Assembly (NCBI GenBank): GCA_905220665.1
Contig: CAJNAR010000151.1
Coordinates: 186,001 to 250,000, forward strand
Reading direction: 5' to 3'
Source: Albugo candida
Lineage: Eukaryota; Oomycota; Peronosporomycetes; Albuginales; Albuginaceae
DNA: 64,000 bases
Numbering within the stretch: the stretch's first letter is position 1; every line of letters begins with the position of its first letter. Shown here one piece after another: positions 23,029 to 33,055 of this stretch. The notes below the pieces were generated by a model, which had not been told where the DNA came from, made no database searches, and saw only the letters and a list, made by a program, of their open reading frames with translations. The position numbers and the translations under genes were made by a program.

Positions 23029-24297
23029 TTACTGTCGTGTCTTTTTGAGTGCCAACTTTTTGCGATTTTCACGATATCGTTGAAGCTCCATCCTACCACA
23101 CCAGCATTACAGAAAGCAAAACTTCAATAAAAAAGTAAGTACGTTTTGCGTGCGCGCATTTGGTCAATCATTGGCTCTGGAAACTTTTCTATTTCTTCCG
23201 CGGTTCTGATTCCAGATTCCAGCTCACTTTCAATGATTTCTTTTACGCTATCTGAGGGAGTGTAATATTCCGCCGCAACTCTCCTCCATTGATTTGCACG
23301 CTGCTGGTGCTGGTCTTTGGTATACGCCGTTCGCTTGAACGCTTTTGGCTCTCCAATTTCTGCAAATGAGTCACTTCCTACTGGGACGAATAAAGGCCGC
23401 GCAGAATCGACTTCTTTAGTTACTTTTCCACTCGCTGATTGAAAGACGAACGATTTCATGATTGAGCGAAACAACGTATGGAACGCTTTATCTTTCGTGC
23501 TAGTGAACAGAACGGTAGCACCATACATATGCGCCAGATATCGGATTGCCTGATTAATTCCTTTGCGCTTGACGCTACGAGACGATCAGTCAGTCAATGT
23601 CGAATTAACTGGGTATCTATCTATCTACCTATCTTCGTCGCGAAACACGTCGTACTTATTTCCGACAATTAGCAGAGGAACAGGAAATAATGTCACGTCA
23701 TTCCGGTCTTGATGTGCACGACCAAAACGAGTTGCAGCTTCTTGCCGAAGGCGATCGATTGCGATCTTATCATTTGGGTTCTTCTCTTTCTTTTTGATGA
23801 TCTCATCGACAACTCGATAAAGTAATGGTAGATAGTAGGCAAGATACGGTACGACGTTTCCTGGAAACGAGAGATCCACCGTTACTATGATACCGCTGTT
23901 AAGAACGCGTTCGGTGCTCAAAGGAATTCGAATCATGCCCTCGATGCATTGGGTTGTTGCTGATGTAGACTCATTATTCAGATGGACGTTTAATGGGGGT
24001 AACCACCGACCTAGTTCCCAGATATGCGCAACTGGAACTTTTCCTGCGCGCTTGAGGCGTACGTTAACGTAATCTAAAGCCGTTGTTGGCTTAATGTCAT
24101 CCACTAAACGAAATGATGAGTGGTCCAATCCACTGTGGCGGACCCTCGTTACCTTTACTGGACCCTTTCAATGTAGCCAGCAAACTTGTCTTTCCTGATC
24201 CTTTGGACCCGACTATAAGTGTCGCGGTATCTTTTTCCTCAGAAGATGTTTGAGGATTTTGCTCCCCTGAGGATCGTTTTGCAAGGTCTAGAGACAT
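23029..24297 (-). CDS. DYNC2LI1: Cytoplasmic dynein-2 light intermediate chain (IFT dynein)
   Basis: Subunit of the retrograde intraflagellar-transport motor. Four exons: 24297-24153, 24103-23629, 23574-23143, 23092-23029; introns 49, 54 and 50 bp; 371 residues. The P-loop GSKGSGKTSLL near residue 30 is followed by DDIKPTTALDYVNVRLKRAG, HIWELGRW, FPVPLLIVGNKYDVFRDED (shared with human D2LIC), GATVLFTSTKDKAFHTLFRS and SDSFAEIGEP. The last exon gives the basic coiled end MELQRYRENRKKLALKKTRQ, equivalent to the C-terminal helix of the family. The second intron contains a short TATC-type microsatellite. Its presence implies motile flagella (zoospores). It is divergent from the membrane-protein gene with 63 bp between starts. 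Confidence 0.92.
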
Positions 24298-24360
24298 TAG
24301 AATCGACCAAATGTCTCTCTCATGCTAGGAATACACTCAATTATCAGCCAAGGAAGTGAA

Positions 24361-25480
24361 ATGACCACGAACGCGTACCGAGAGTTTGCTCGTAACCTTT
24401 GGATCCATTTGCTGCCCTATATTACATTGCAGAGGTATTGACCGTGGTTTGTTTACTACGACTCTTTACGCGCTCAATAGAAGAATTCTATACAAGGATT
24501 TATCGATCAAGATGTCAAACAATGCAACAGAAAATTGCATTATTTCTTTTATATGACGTATGTGCATCAAGCGCGGCTGTTGCCATCAAAATCTAATCTG
24601 ACAATATATAAAGTTACAGAGACTACACATGACAGCAAATGAGCAGCTTAAAACCAAGAAAACCTTTACATCTAAACAAAAAGATGCATCACGAGCCATC
24701 GCAACGGTACAAAGTTCCCAAACTTGTCTTTAACTCTTACATATTTCATCTCGCAAGTCGCAACACGAGCTCGTGGAGAAACTCGCTTCGGAATCCGACA
24801 AAGCACGCTATTGGTGCGAAATCTTTCTCATTTATCCGTTGCTTCCGTACTGTAAGGCTTTGAGCACAATTACAGTCGGTGGTGTAATTGTGAATGTTGC
24901 CTCAACTACGTGCAACACAAACCTCCAGTGTACGTCTCCCTATCAAGCGCTATCACCCGACTGATAGTATCTAGTATTCATGCAAGGAGCCGTTTTCTTG
25001 AGTCACATTTTCGTGCTCTTTTTCTCGTACGCGTGGACCGGTCCACATCCCATACAAAATGTTCGAACCTTTTGGGTATTCTATAGTGTGTATGGTGTCG
25101 TGTGCTGCGTGTGGTGGGGAGTTTTTGGCACGTTGCAAATGGCGAGAGCCACTGTCACAGGCTTCCAAGCTTGTTTCATCACGTCTCCATCCTTATATCT
25201 GATGAGTCAATACGAAGTGACTGTATTTTGGATGTTGTTGATATCTATACTTATTTTTTGTATGAGAGAAAACGTGGTCCAAAACCGGCGACAGAAAGAA
25301 GTCAAATTTGAAAAAGATAAAGAGGAGAAAATAGAGGAAGCAAAATCATCGATATTCGTGGAAGAGGAACAAAAAGACATGCAGAAGCGCTACGATAGCG
25401 AAGAGGAGGAGGAAGATGACGAAATTGTTGAATTTGATCGCGATAGAGATTTGAAGTTTTTGGACTCTTGCAGCACATAA
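24361..25480 (+). CDS. Multi-pass membrane protein with acidic cytoplasmic tail, five exons
   Basis: Exons 24361-24391, 24433-24557, 24620-24706, 24758-24929, 24975-25480; introns 41, 62, 51 and 45 bp, all phase-consistent. The protein of about 306 residues has a first hydrophobic segment (QVLTVVCLLRLF), an amphipathic loop, then at least four hydrophobic helices: WCEIFLIYPLLPYC, GAVFLSHIFVLFFSYAW, FWVFYSVYGVVCCVWWGVFG and VTVFWMLLISILIFCM. It ends in a charged tail (EEEEEDDEIVEFDRDRD). I do not recognise a family; it is not clearly HVA22/REEP despite a similar size. The 41-bp first intron is the least certain junction. Confidence 0.65.
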
Positions 25481-25565
25481 TGCGTTCATCAGCACTTTCA
25501 TTGTGACACGACTACTAAGTGAATACTTTTAGCATTGCAAAAGAGACGAATTTGGTCTCAGTAAG

Positions 25566-26047
25566 ATGAACGGCTATCCGGGACCAACAACGGATAGCTT
25601 CGAAGATGAAGATGTGCCGCCTCCATGTCTTTATCTTCCTTCGCAGCGAGCGTACTTCCCAGAACGTAAGCAATTGATAGTCAAAGAGCAGCAGTCTTGA
25701 AGGTATAACTATCCTGTGTCGAATTTTGAGCCAACAAAAAAAGACGATTGCTCGATGAGTTTTGGACCGATCAGCCGCGGAAGTACACGTTGTCCACTTT
25801 TTGGGTATACTACCATCCCTATGGATCATTCAGCATTTCAAGATCGGTTTATTCCATTTGTCGCTCTGATGATATATGTAGGATATGCATCGATCCATCT
25901 ACATATTACAGTTTGATTAGCCCGGAAATGGCTATCGAAGCCGCGAGTTGCCAATTTGCACGAGATATAGAGCCATCGATCGCAGTACAATTAACTGCGA
26001 TTAGACTGATTCTCGTCGAAAAGTTGGTCGTCAACCATGCCATGTAA
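25566..26047 (+). CDS. Possible small two-exon gene, unknown
   Basis: ATG 25566 opens MNGYPGPTTDSFEDEDVPPP..., then a GTAAGC donor at 25666 and an AG at 25730 (65-bp intron) join in phase to RRLLDEFWTDQPRKYTLSTF and run to TAA 26047 (138 codons). A different frame over 25800-25915 encodes a membrane-like helix (RFIPFVALMIYVGYASIHL), so the 3' model may be wrong. The STFWVYYHPYG segment faintly resembles RTFWVFYSVYG of the upstream membrane protein, which could mean a decayed paralogue. Low confidence. Confidence 0.3.
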
Positions 26048-26468
26048 TACTCTTACCCGAACGTTCTTACATACAAAATGCTGCAAAAAGAAGACGCAAG
26101 CTGACACGGAAGAGGAGGTATGCCTACTTATTCACTGGTAACTTCTGCCCTTGACCATGATCTCGCTGGTGATGACGACGATATTCGGAGACGTACTGAA
26201 ATTGGTTTTACGCTACCCAAGCTGCTTGCAAGTCGCTTTCTTGTATCCGCTGGCAAGCGATAGCAATTGCGGAACACCGCATTTTAAATCGGTCTACTAC
26301 CCTTCAATGAAGGTTTCTCACATGCCAAGATTTTTTGGGGTAACATGAAATTCAAAGGGCACAACGCGATAATGAACTTGTGATCTTTGTTAGCTTTCAT
26401 CAAATTAGTCGTTCATGCTCGCACATCTTTTCACAGCGCAATTGTGACCGTTCAAGGTAGATTGTTAC
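26048..26468. other. Intergenic, no gene seen
   Basis: 421 bp to the left of the duplicated block. Only short unsupported openings. The last part (tttcatcaaatta at ~26395) weakly matches the sequence downstream of the second Cys-rich gene (ctcatcaaatca ~30715), so the duplication may begin near here. Confidence 0.35.
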
Positions 26469-28175
26469 TCAGTACCCTGATGATTCGTTTCTATACATCA
26501 GGTTTTGAATTCGGCCTGATGCTTTCAATCCAGATATCAGTCGTGGTGAGATCAATTTAAAATTTTCGATCGTTGCTTCCACATTCAGTTGACAATCACA
26601 TCTCGACCCTCCATCTGGTGGCTCAACCATCCAAACGTATGCCTTCGTAAACGACATCACTAGCACCTCGTATCGCAGCGCCCAACAATAAGAGCAGTGG
26701 TAACTTTCAAACGGAGCCTTCACAATCGAAACCGTCAATGAGGTTTTAATCGATGGCACATCATGTTTAAAGCCATCTCCTCGTGAGTGGCTCCCACCCG
26801 TCGGAACATGTATCAGTAGGGCCGATGCACGTTCATCGGAAATGATTGCTGTCTTGAAATCGTGAACACATACTTCATTGTGTACAATTTGGAGCTTTGT
26901 GCATTCAGCAATCTCGAGCCCGGCCCAAGATTGCGTTTCTTCAGTGGCAAGTAGCGCGATGTTTTCCGAGAGCTCCGAATACTTTGAATTGTCGTACCCC
27001 GACTTGAGAGAATCAATGCACGTTTTCAAGTTATCTCGTGAGTGAACCACAACACACTTACTATCATGATTAGAGATGTGATTCGCTGTAAGTTGCGGCG
27101 GGTATGCAAAGAGCTGATCTTCAATTGATGACATTTCAAAGTGGGCATAGTAGTTTTGGTAACATTCTCTGGTGTCGACAGGTTTTGCGTTTTGACAGAA
27201 TTTCTCACAACCATCCTGATTTGTGGTGGGAAACAAGAGCAATACGTAGTCACTGGGCGTAGCGTTTGAATTCATCCAATGCAGAATTTTTTTGTCGTTT
27301 CTTGTCATGCAATCGATACACTTCCTTGTCTCATCCTCGCCATGGAATGGTATGAGTACTTTATTTGCGTCAGCACTCTGCATTTTGATGCAACGCAATT
27401 CCTCTTTTTCGACCGAAGGTTTTCGTGCTTTCACTGATATCTCAGTAACTCCAGCTTTACCTCCTACCGTGTTGCCCGTTCTTAGATGTTTGGCGACTCC
27501 AGTTTTATGAATGTGTTCACATAACTTGGGAGGATATTCCCATCTCTTGAATTCAGGGCACAATTTCTTTTGAAAACAAAGGCTTTGCTTATCTTCTAGT
27601 GACGACATTACATACACGACGAAGCTTAACCCGTCAAAGAAGACAGGAAACTGCGCGAACAAATCTGAACCGCTTGTCTGCTCCAAACAGCTTCTGCAGT
27701 CGCTAGCTTGCCCGTTGAAATTTGCCAAAATACACCTTAGCTTTGTACCGGAAGATTTAATTGTTGATGAAGGCGGCGACAGTCTCAATCCCATCATTGC
27801 AGTTGTCGATGCTTCGGATATATCAGGGCTTGCATTTGCTTCGGGCAGCTCAACTTTTATTTGACGTAAATTATTGCAATAACTTTTAGAACCACAATAA
27901 ATTTGAGCACGCACATGGCCCATCGTCGTTGTAACCATTATAAATTTCAAACTTGATGCGTCTTCTGCGGGAGTACTTTCCCAATATATCCTTATCGCTC
28001 CTATTCCTTCCATCATGCAGGCTTGGCAAATATAGTAATAGTTTAAAATATCCTTGTTTTCGTTTTCTCAGGATCGACTTATAGTGTATCTTTTTGCATG
28101 AAGCGTACTTTCACATCCATACAGATGGAATGCTAAAATCCATGCGAAAGCAGTTAGTCGTCGAGTACAGCGCAT
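26469..28175 (-). pseudogene. Secreted Cys-rich CCG-type effector candidate, copy A, with in-frame TGA after the signal peptide
   Basis: Aligns end to end with copy B (30753-32532). From ATG 28175: a signal peptide MRCTRRLTAFAWILAFHLYG, then a TGA at 28070-28068 that interrupts the frame where copy B reads through, then an open frame of more than 500 codons to 26469. C-x2-C-x5-G motifs: CQACMMEGIG (27999-28028) and CRSCLEQTSG (~27670-27705). Related CxxC pairs recur about every 110-130 residues (CIDCMTRND, CYQNYY), suggesting four tandem modules. A hydrophobic segment precedes the shared end KLISPRLISG. Expression might still occur if a 57-bp GT..AG segment spanning the TGA is spliced, or from internal Met 28016. 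Product would be secreted or membrane-anchored; function unknown. Confidence 0.65.
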
Positions 28176-28700
28176 TGAAAATTTGATAATGAGCAAATTG
28201 AAATTTGCTTTCTTGGCTCTTTCAAGCGCAGCCATCCATTTACTGTGTACTAACTAGAATTTGTCGCAATATATCTCCCACTAACTACAGTTCTTTGCCT
28301 ACTCTTTCATGAAAATATAGCTCGATATAGGGTTGCTGACTTCCAATTTTCATGATATAGTAATATTTGATGGGTACGTGCTACTTCGACGATCCGACTA
28401 CAGGATTTCTGTTTCAGACTAGAATAGCTACAGCCTCCATTTTCCTTCATTTTATAATATAGTTCCAAGACCATCGCTCTTTCTTGCCGCCGGTATGCTT
28501 TATGGCCAATCGCGCTTTCCTGTGATAGAAATAATGGTCTTCATGGAATTCATGTACCTTCCATGTCGAAATTCCTCTCCTCTTTATAGCCTATATAGAA
28601 GCTTCTAAACATTAGAGATATTGCAATTGCAAGGGTACGATATATATTATCGGATGAGCTGCGAGATTTATTGCCAATGAAATTACGAGCTTTCTGACGT
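28176..28700. other. Duplicated intergenic DNA between copy A and the BAR/SBF2 remnant
   Basis: No gene seen. Corresponds to 32533-33055 in unit 2. The part nearest the BAR/SBF2 stop is almost identical in both units; the part near the Cys-rich start has drifted more. Confidence 0.6.
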
Positions 28701-29880
28701 TCAACCCTTCTCGAAGCGAGCACGTAAAGCAGCAACGCCAGAGAGTGGAGCGTCTGGAGCCTTCGACGTAAATGTTGGCGCGGGAGGCCTGTGTCTACCA
28801 TGAGACTGCATTAGACTTTGCACGTGGCTTCTATGCGAGGAAGAAACATTCGTTTCTATCTCAGCAGCTTTTTCTCTCCAAAACGATTGCAAGTCGTCTA
28901 AGGTACGGGCTCGCTGAATACTACGCGGATTGGTGGCATAATGCGCAGCCGACACTGTTTCCATGCCCGAACTTGTTTCTCGTCGTTGTTTCAAGCGGGC
29001 TGCCATCTGAGCAATTTCATTATTGCTGGGAATGGAGTGGTCATTCAGATTGTACCGAATTGCAGTTTCTGATCTTGCTCGACTCGACCGCTTACTAGTT
29101 TTCTGAAAATCTGGTGGTGGATTGACCGACGAGCCCGTGTTATCAGCTGTTAAATTTGGATCTGTGGGACTGTCACGAAAAGGCTGGAAGTGATCGGTTG
29201 ACGGATTCGAGGTCGCGGAGTTACGACTGGAATTCATGTGATCCTCTTCGTTTGGTCTTGACTGGCCGGTTCGAAGGTACTACATTATCGGTGATTCAGA
29301 AAGAACGTCATAGCACTCGCTAGTTGACTGTAACCTTGAACAGAAAGCTCGAAAGTGTGTATTCATCAACGATGGAGAAATTGATTTCGATGCCGCGATA
29401 TATCTTTTTTCGTAGTATCGATAGCTTAACTCCACAATTCAGCTTCGCATGAGATCTTTAATCACTTCCGCATGAACTATGCTGATTCCTGTGGCTTTGG
29501 GCTTGGCAACGACATGAGCACTGTTCGTTCTATTCGGCAAATCATACGGCTCTTCCAAGCTTACAGCCTCAAATGCTGTGCGCCACATATCATGCCAGTC
29601 CAAGATGTACCAACCTTTGTAGTACGATGATTGCCGGGGCTCCATTGGATTAATGATACTCCTCCAAATCATTGAGTTTCGCTTCATTCCCTCTAGCCTA
29701 AAATTCCGCTTGCAAAATCGCTGGTTTACTCTCAACATGCTGCTTCAATGCAATAATCATCGTGTCAAGTCGTCAATCCTCCATACTTTATGCATATTCC
29801 GCAACCTCTGTAACGATTCGATCTGGACGTTCCATCAACAAAAAAAGTTTTTCTTTGTGTCTTGAAGAATACTTGCGCTT
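28701..29880 (-). pseudogene. Truncated, internally deleted copy of the BAR-like/SBF2 gene
   Basis: The last ~180 codons (29237-28701, ending VAALRARFEKG) are nearly identical to the end of the intact gene at 33056. At ~29287 homology jumps from the position equal to 33626 to that equal to ~34370, a ~740-bp deletion that removes much of the SBF2 domain. A further patch, 29439-29880, matches the region around LLDWHDMWRTQDEAKKLEEP and part of the BAR-like coil, again with deletions and stops. No continuous protein is possible. Confidence 0.85.
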
Positions 29881-29949
29881 GTGCTTGCTCACTCACCACG
29901 TTCATGTGTTGTTCTCGTAACTATTACGCTCGTGATTGCATCGTTTCTC

Positions 29950-30470
29950 GGGAGTGATAGCGCGTCCAATATCATATTACTGCATGGTGGAGGATGATAT
30001 GGCCACCCGTTCGGATGTATCAACTTTCGTCGACAGATACACATACTGCGCGCAATTTTGTCAATGCTTCTTCTGCACCAGTCGTACATCTAGAGCGATG
30101 AAAGTGAGGTCCGACACGAATGTGCAAATCAGGCCATCGATACATACATATCATTCGACACTCTGGACTGCTTCAGCTATCTGAATTTCTTCACAAAAAG
30201 CGAGTTGAAGTGTGTGAAGTTCATGCAAAATCATCGCGTGGGGTGGAGAAGCAATCTCGCTGCACTTTACACTGTGAGGAGAGGCTCAGAAGGACATTGT
30301 TGTATCATTTACGTCCTCACGTCTCAACTTAGACGGTACGTGTGTGCAGTGGCAGTCTCTAAAAACCCACGTAAGAACAATAAATGCCCGATCATGTGCA
30401 CGAGCGATCGAATGGATGATTAGCGCGAGCAAAGCAGTAAAGTGGCTCTCTGCTTAGAGACCGTCTCCGT
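29950..30470 (-). pseudogene. Fragment of the ARM/HEAT-like gene (second copy at 38.1-39.9 kb)
   Basis: Plus-strand DNA here matches ~38335-38800: ggaggatgatntggccaccc, the ctgcaccagtcgtacatctaga / ctacaccagacgtgtatctaga pair, and catttacgtcctcacg / catttgcgtccacgcg near the far end. Neither copy has a continuous reading frame. It marks the right end of unit 1. Confidence 0.65.
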
Positions 30471-30752
30471 AATGGTGTCTTAAAAGTATCGAAACATGCG
30501 GTGTGTGTGCCAGAATGCGCAAAGTACCTTGACGAGACAATGTCAGATCGATGATCAGATCACACGCAAACGACAGCAATGGTCGAAACACTGCATATCA
30601 TCAAACCCGGGGACTTGCATTTACTGAAGATTCCGAAGCATGTCGTGATGGATGATGATCGAAACGAAAATTACTGAACAAGATAGTAGGAAACTCGAAA
30701 TCCTTATTGCTTCTCATCAAATCAACCAAACCTACTCTTCTAGTTGATTGCA

Positions 30753-32532
30753 TCAAGGAACCACTATCGGTATATCTTGAGCTTGAACAACCGAAGTCTT
30801 TCCATCCTTATCTAGGTACATCTTTTGTACCTGGTCTCCAGATATTAGTCGTGGTGAGTTGATTTTGAAATTTTCAATCTTTCGTTCCATATTCAGTGGA
30901 CAATGACATTTCGACACTCGATTGTGTGGCTCAACCATCCACAAGTACTTCTTTGTAGCTGACATCACTACCACATCGTACGCAAGTGCAAAACAAACCA
31001 GGCACGTTAGTTCAGTAGATAAAACTAACACAATCGTGGCGAGTCTTTCAGAATTGATCGATGAGGTTCCAGCCGAGGAGAAATGCTCAGAGCTTGTTCC
31101 GTGTGAATATCTACCTTTCGTCGGATTTTCTCTTATTCGGACCGATGAAAGTACATCAGAACTGGCTTCTGGCATAAACTCGTAATCACATATTCCATTG
31201 GGTACAAACACGAGTTTGGCACACTGTTTTTTCTCAAAGCAAGTTTGAGAGTGCAATATTCCAGTGGCTTGAAAATCAAATAGCGATATGCTAGGCGATA
31301 GGTTCGCACCCTTTGCTTCGTCGTATTGCGACATTAGACACTGAAGACAGGAGTTCGAGCCAGGGAGAGAGTGAGCCACAACACACTTACCATGATCATC
31401 AGGGATATGATTCGTTTTAGGTTCTGGCGGGTTCGCAAAGATCTGGTCTTCAATTGCAGCCATATCAAAGTGGGCATAGTAGTTTTGGTAACACTTTGTG
31501 GTGTGGTCTGGCTTAGCGACGGAACATAATGATTTACAAGGATCCTTTATTTTCAAGAGGGCTTTCGGAACGATACAAGAAGAATGCTTTATCCTCAGGT
31601 CCAGCGTCAACATTCATCCAATGCACAGTTTCCTTCAGTATTTCAGCCACGCATTCGATGCACCGCATTATCCGCTCATAGTGACCATACAGGGATTTTG
31701 CTGGCGGAATGACCTCTCTTCTCTTGACTGCAAGACACCACAATCCTTTTTTTTTAACCCATGTTTTTTTTTCGTCCACCGGTATTCCGCCAACTACATC
31801 ATGACCTCCCATCGTTATGCCCGGTTCAACATACGTAGAGACTCCCGTTTCAAAAATATGTTCACATAGATCAGAAGGGTACTCCGTTTCCGCGATAAAA
31901 GAGCACTTCTCGAGTCTGGAACAAGCTGCTCCAATGGTTCCTGCCAACTCAGACGTTCTCAATACATAAACGACGTATTGTTTCTGGTCCAATAGCATAT
32001 GAAATTCACCGAAGCTTTCTGAGCCACTTCTTTGTCTCAAGCACATTTTGCAGTCGTTGCTGCTAAATGATAATTCATGAGCCAGACACGTTGGCTTTAC
32101 TTTAAAATGTTCACTTGCTGATGGAGACGGTAGGCGTTTCGATTCTTCGATTTCAAAAACAGTCGTCAAAGTTCCTTGCCCGGGTGCAACCGTCGATACC
32201 TTTGGAAGCTCGGATGAATATATTTTCAATCCATGGCATGCATGATCACGACTACAATACATGTGTGCACGCCAACCGTCAGTGCTTGTTGTGACCATTG
32301 TAAATTCCAAGCTTGATTCGGAAAGACTTTGCAAAGACATACTGATTGCTCCTAGTTTGGCTATCATGCAGTTTTGGCAATATCGGTAATAGTCAAGCAT
32401 GACGTTCTGAATGTCACCCCTTTTCCGCTCTACAAGCAAACGGTATCTTCTTTCGTGAAGTGTACTACCACTTGCATGCAGATACAATGCTAAAATCCAT
32501 GCGAAAGCACTTAGTCGTCGAGTACAGCGCAT
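30753..32532 (-). CDS. Secreted Cys-rich CCG-type effector candidate, copy B, with one frame break
   Basis: Starts at ATG 32532 with signal peptide MRCTRRLSAFAWILALYLHA (an upstream in-frame ATG at 32592 would extend it by 20 residues). C-x2-C-x5-G motifs: CQNCMIAKLG (32350-32379) and CKMCLRQRSG. Later modules have CIECVAEIL and CLQCLMSQYD with paired downstream Cys (CSRLEKCSF, CFEKKQCAK). Near the end is a probable membrane helix (TIVLVLSTELTCLVCFALAYDVVV), then KYLWMVEPHNRVSKCHCPL. The frame shifts at ~31555-31600, between HWMNVDAGPEDKAFFL and DPCKSLCSVAKPDHT; copy A has no shift there. One base less in a short A run would restore continuity, so a sequencing error or recent mutation is possible. 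Role in host interaction is inference from motif, signal peptide and duplication. Confidence 0.72.
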
Positions 32533-33055
32533 AATAAAATTGATCATGAGCAAAGTATAATTTGCTTTTTTGGAACGCTCAAACACTACCATCCATTTAT
32601 TGCGTATTAACTAGACTCTGTCGCAATACACCTCCTACTAAGCGCGGTTCTTTGCCTACTTTTTCAAGGAAACATAGTTCCTGATAGGGTTGCTAATTTC
32701 CACTTTTATGATATAGAAACATCTGATAGATATGTGCAAGTTTGACGATACAAATACGATATTTCTGCTTAGACTAGAATTACTGCTGCCTCCATTTTCC
32801 TTCCTTTCATAATATGGTTCCAAGACCATCGCTCTTTGTTGCCGCCGGTATGCTTTATGGCGGATCGCGCTTTCCTGTGATAGAAATAATGGTCTTCATG
32901 GAATTCATGTACCTTCCATGTCTGAATTCCTCTCCTCTTTATAGCCTATATAGAAGCCTCTAAAAATTTGAGATATTGCAATTGCAAGAGTACGATATAT
33001 ATTATCGGATGAGCTGCGAGATTTCTTGCCAATAAAATTACGAGCTTTCTGACGT

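Larger units (their letters stand above)
26469..30470. repeat. Unit 1 of a tandem segmental duplication (unit 2 lies at ~30.75-39 kb)
   Basis: Order in unit 1: Cys-rich gene (26469-28175), BAR/SBF2 remnant (28701-29880), ARM-like remnant (29950-30470). Unit 2 repeats this order and strand at 30753-32532, 33056-35662 and ~38084-39850. Intergenic DNA is also shared: ~28470-28700 is nearly identical to ~32805-33060 (ccaagaccatcgctctttnttgccgcc and the following 200 bases). Unit 1 lacks counterparts of the 35.9-kb small gene and NGDN and carries internal deletions, so it is the more decayed copy. Confidence 0.8.

Noticed and set aside
23605..23630. TATC microsatellite as a functional repeat
   Set aside because: Short, intronic in DYNC2LI1, no further sign of function.
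24558..24613. Alternative acceptor six bases upstream in the membrane-protein gene
   Set aside because: Same frame, adds two residues; the CAG acceptor at 24619 is the better match. Not worth a separate entry.
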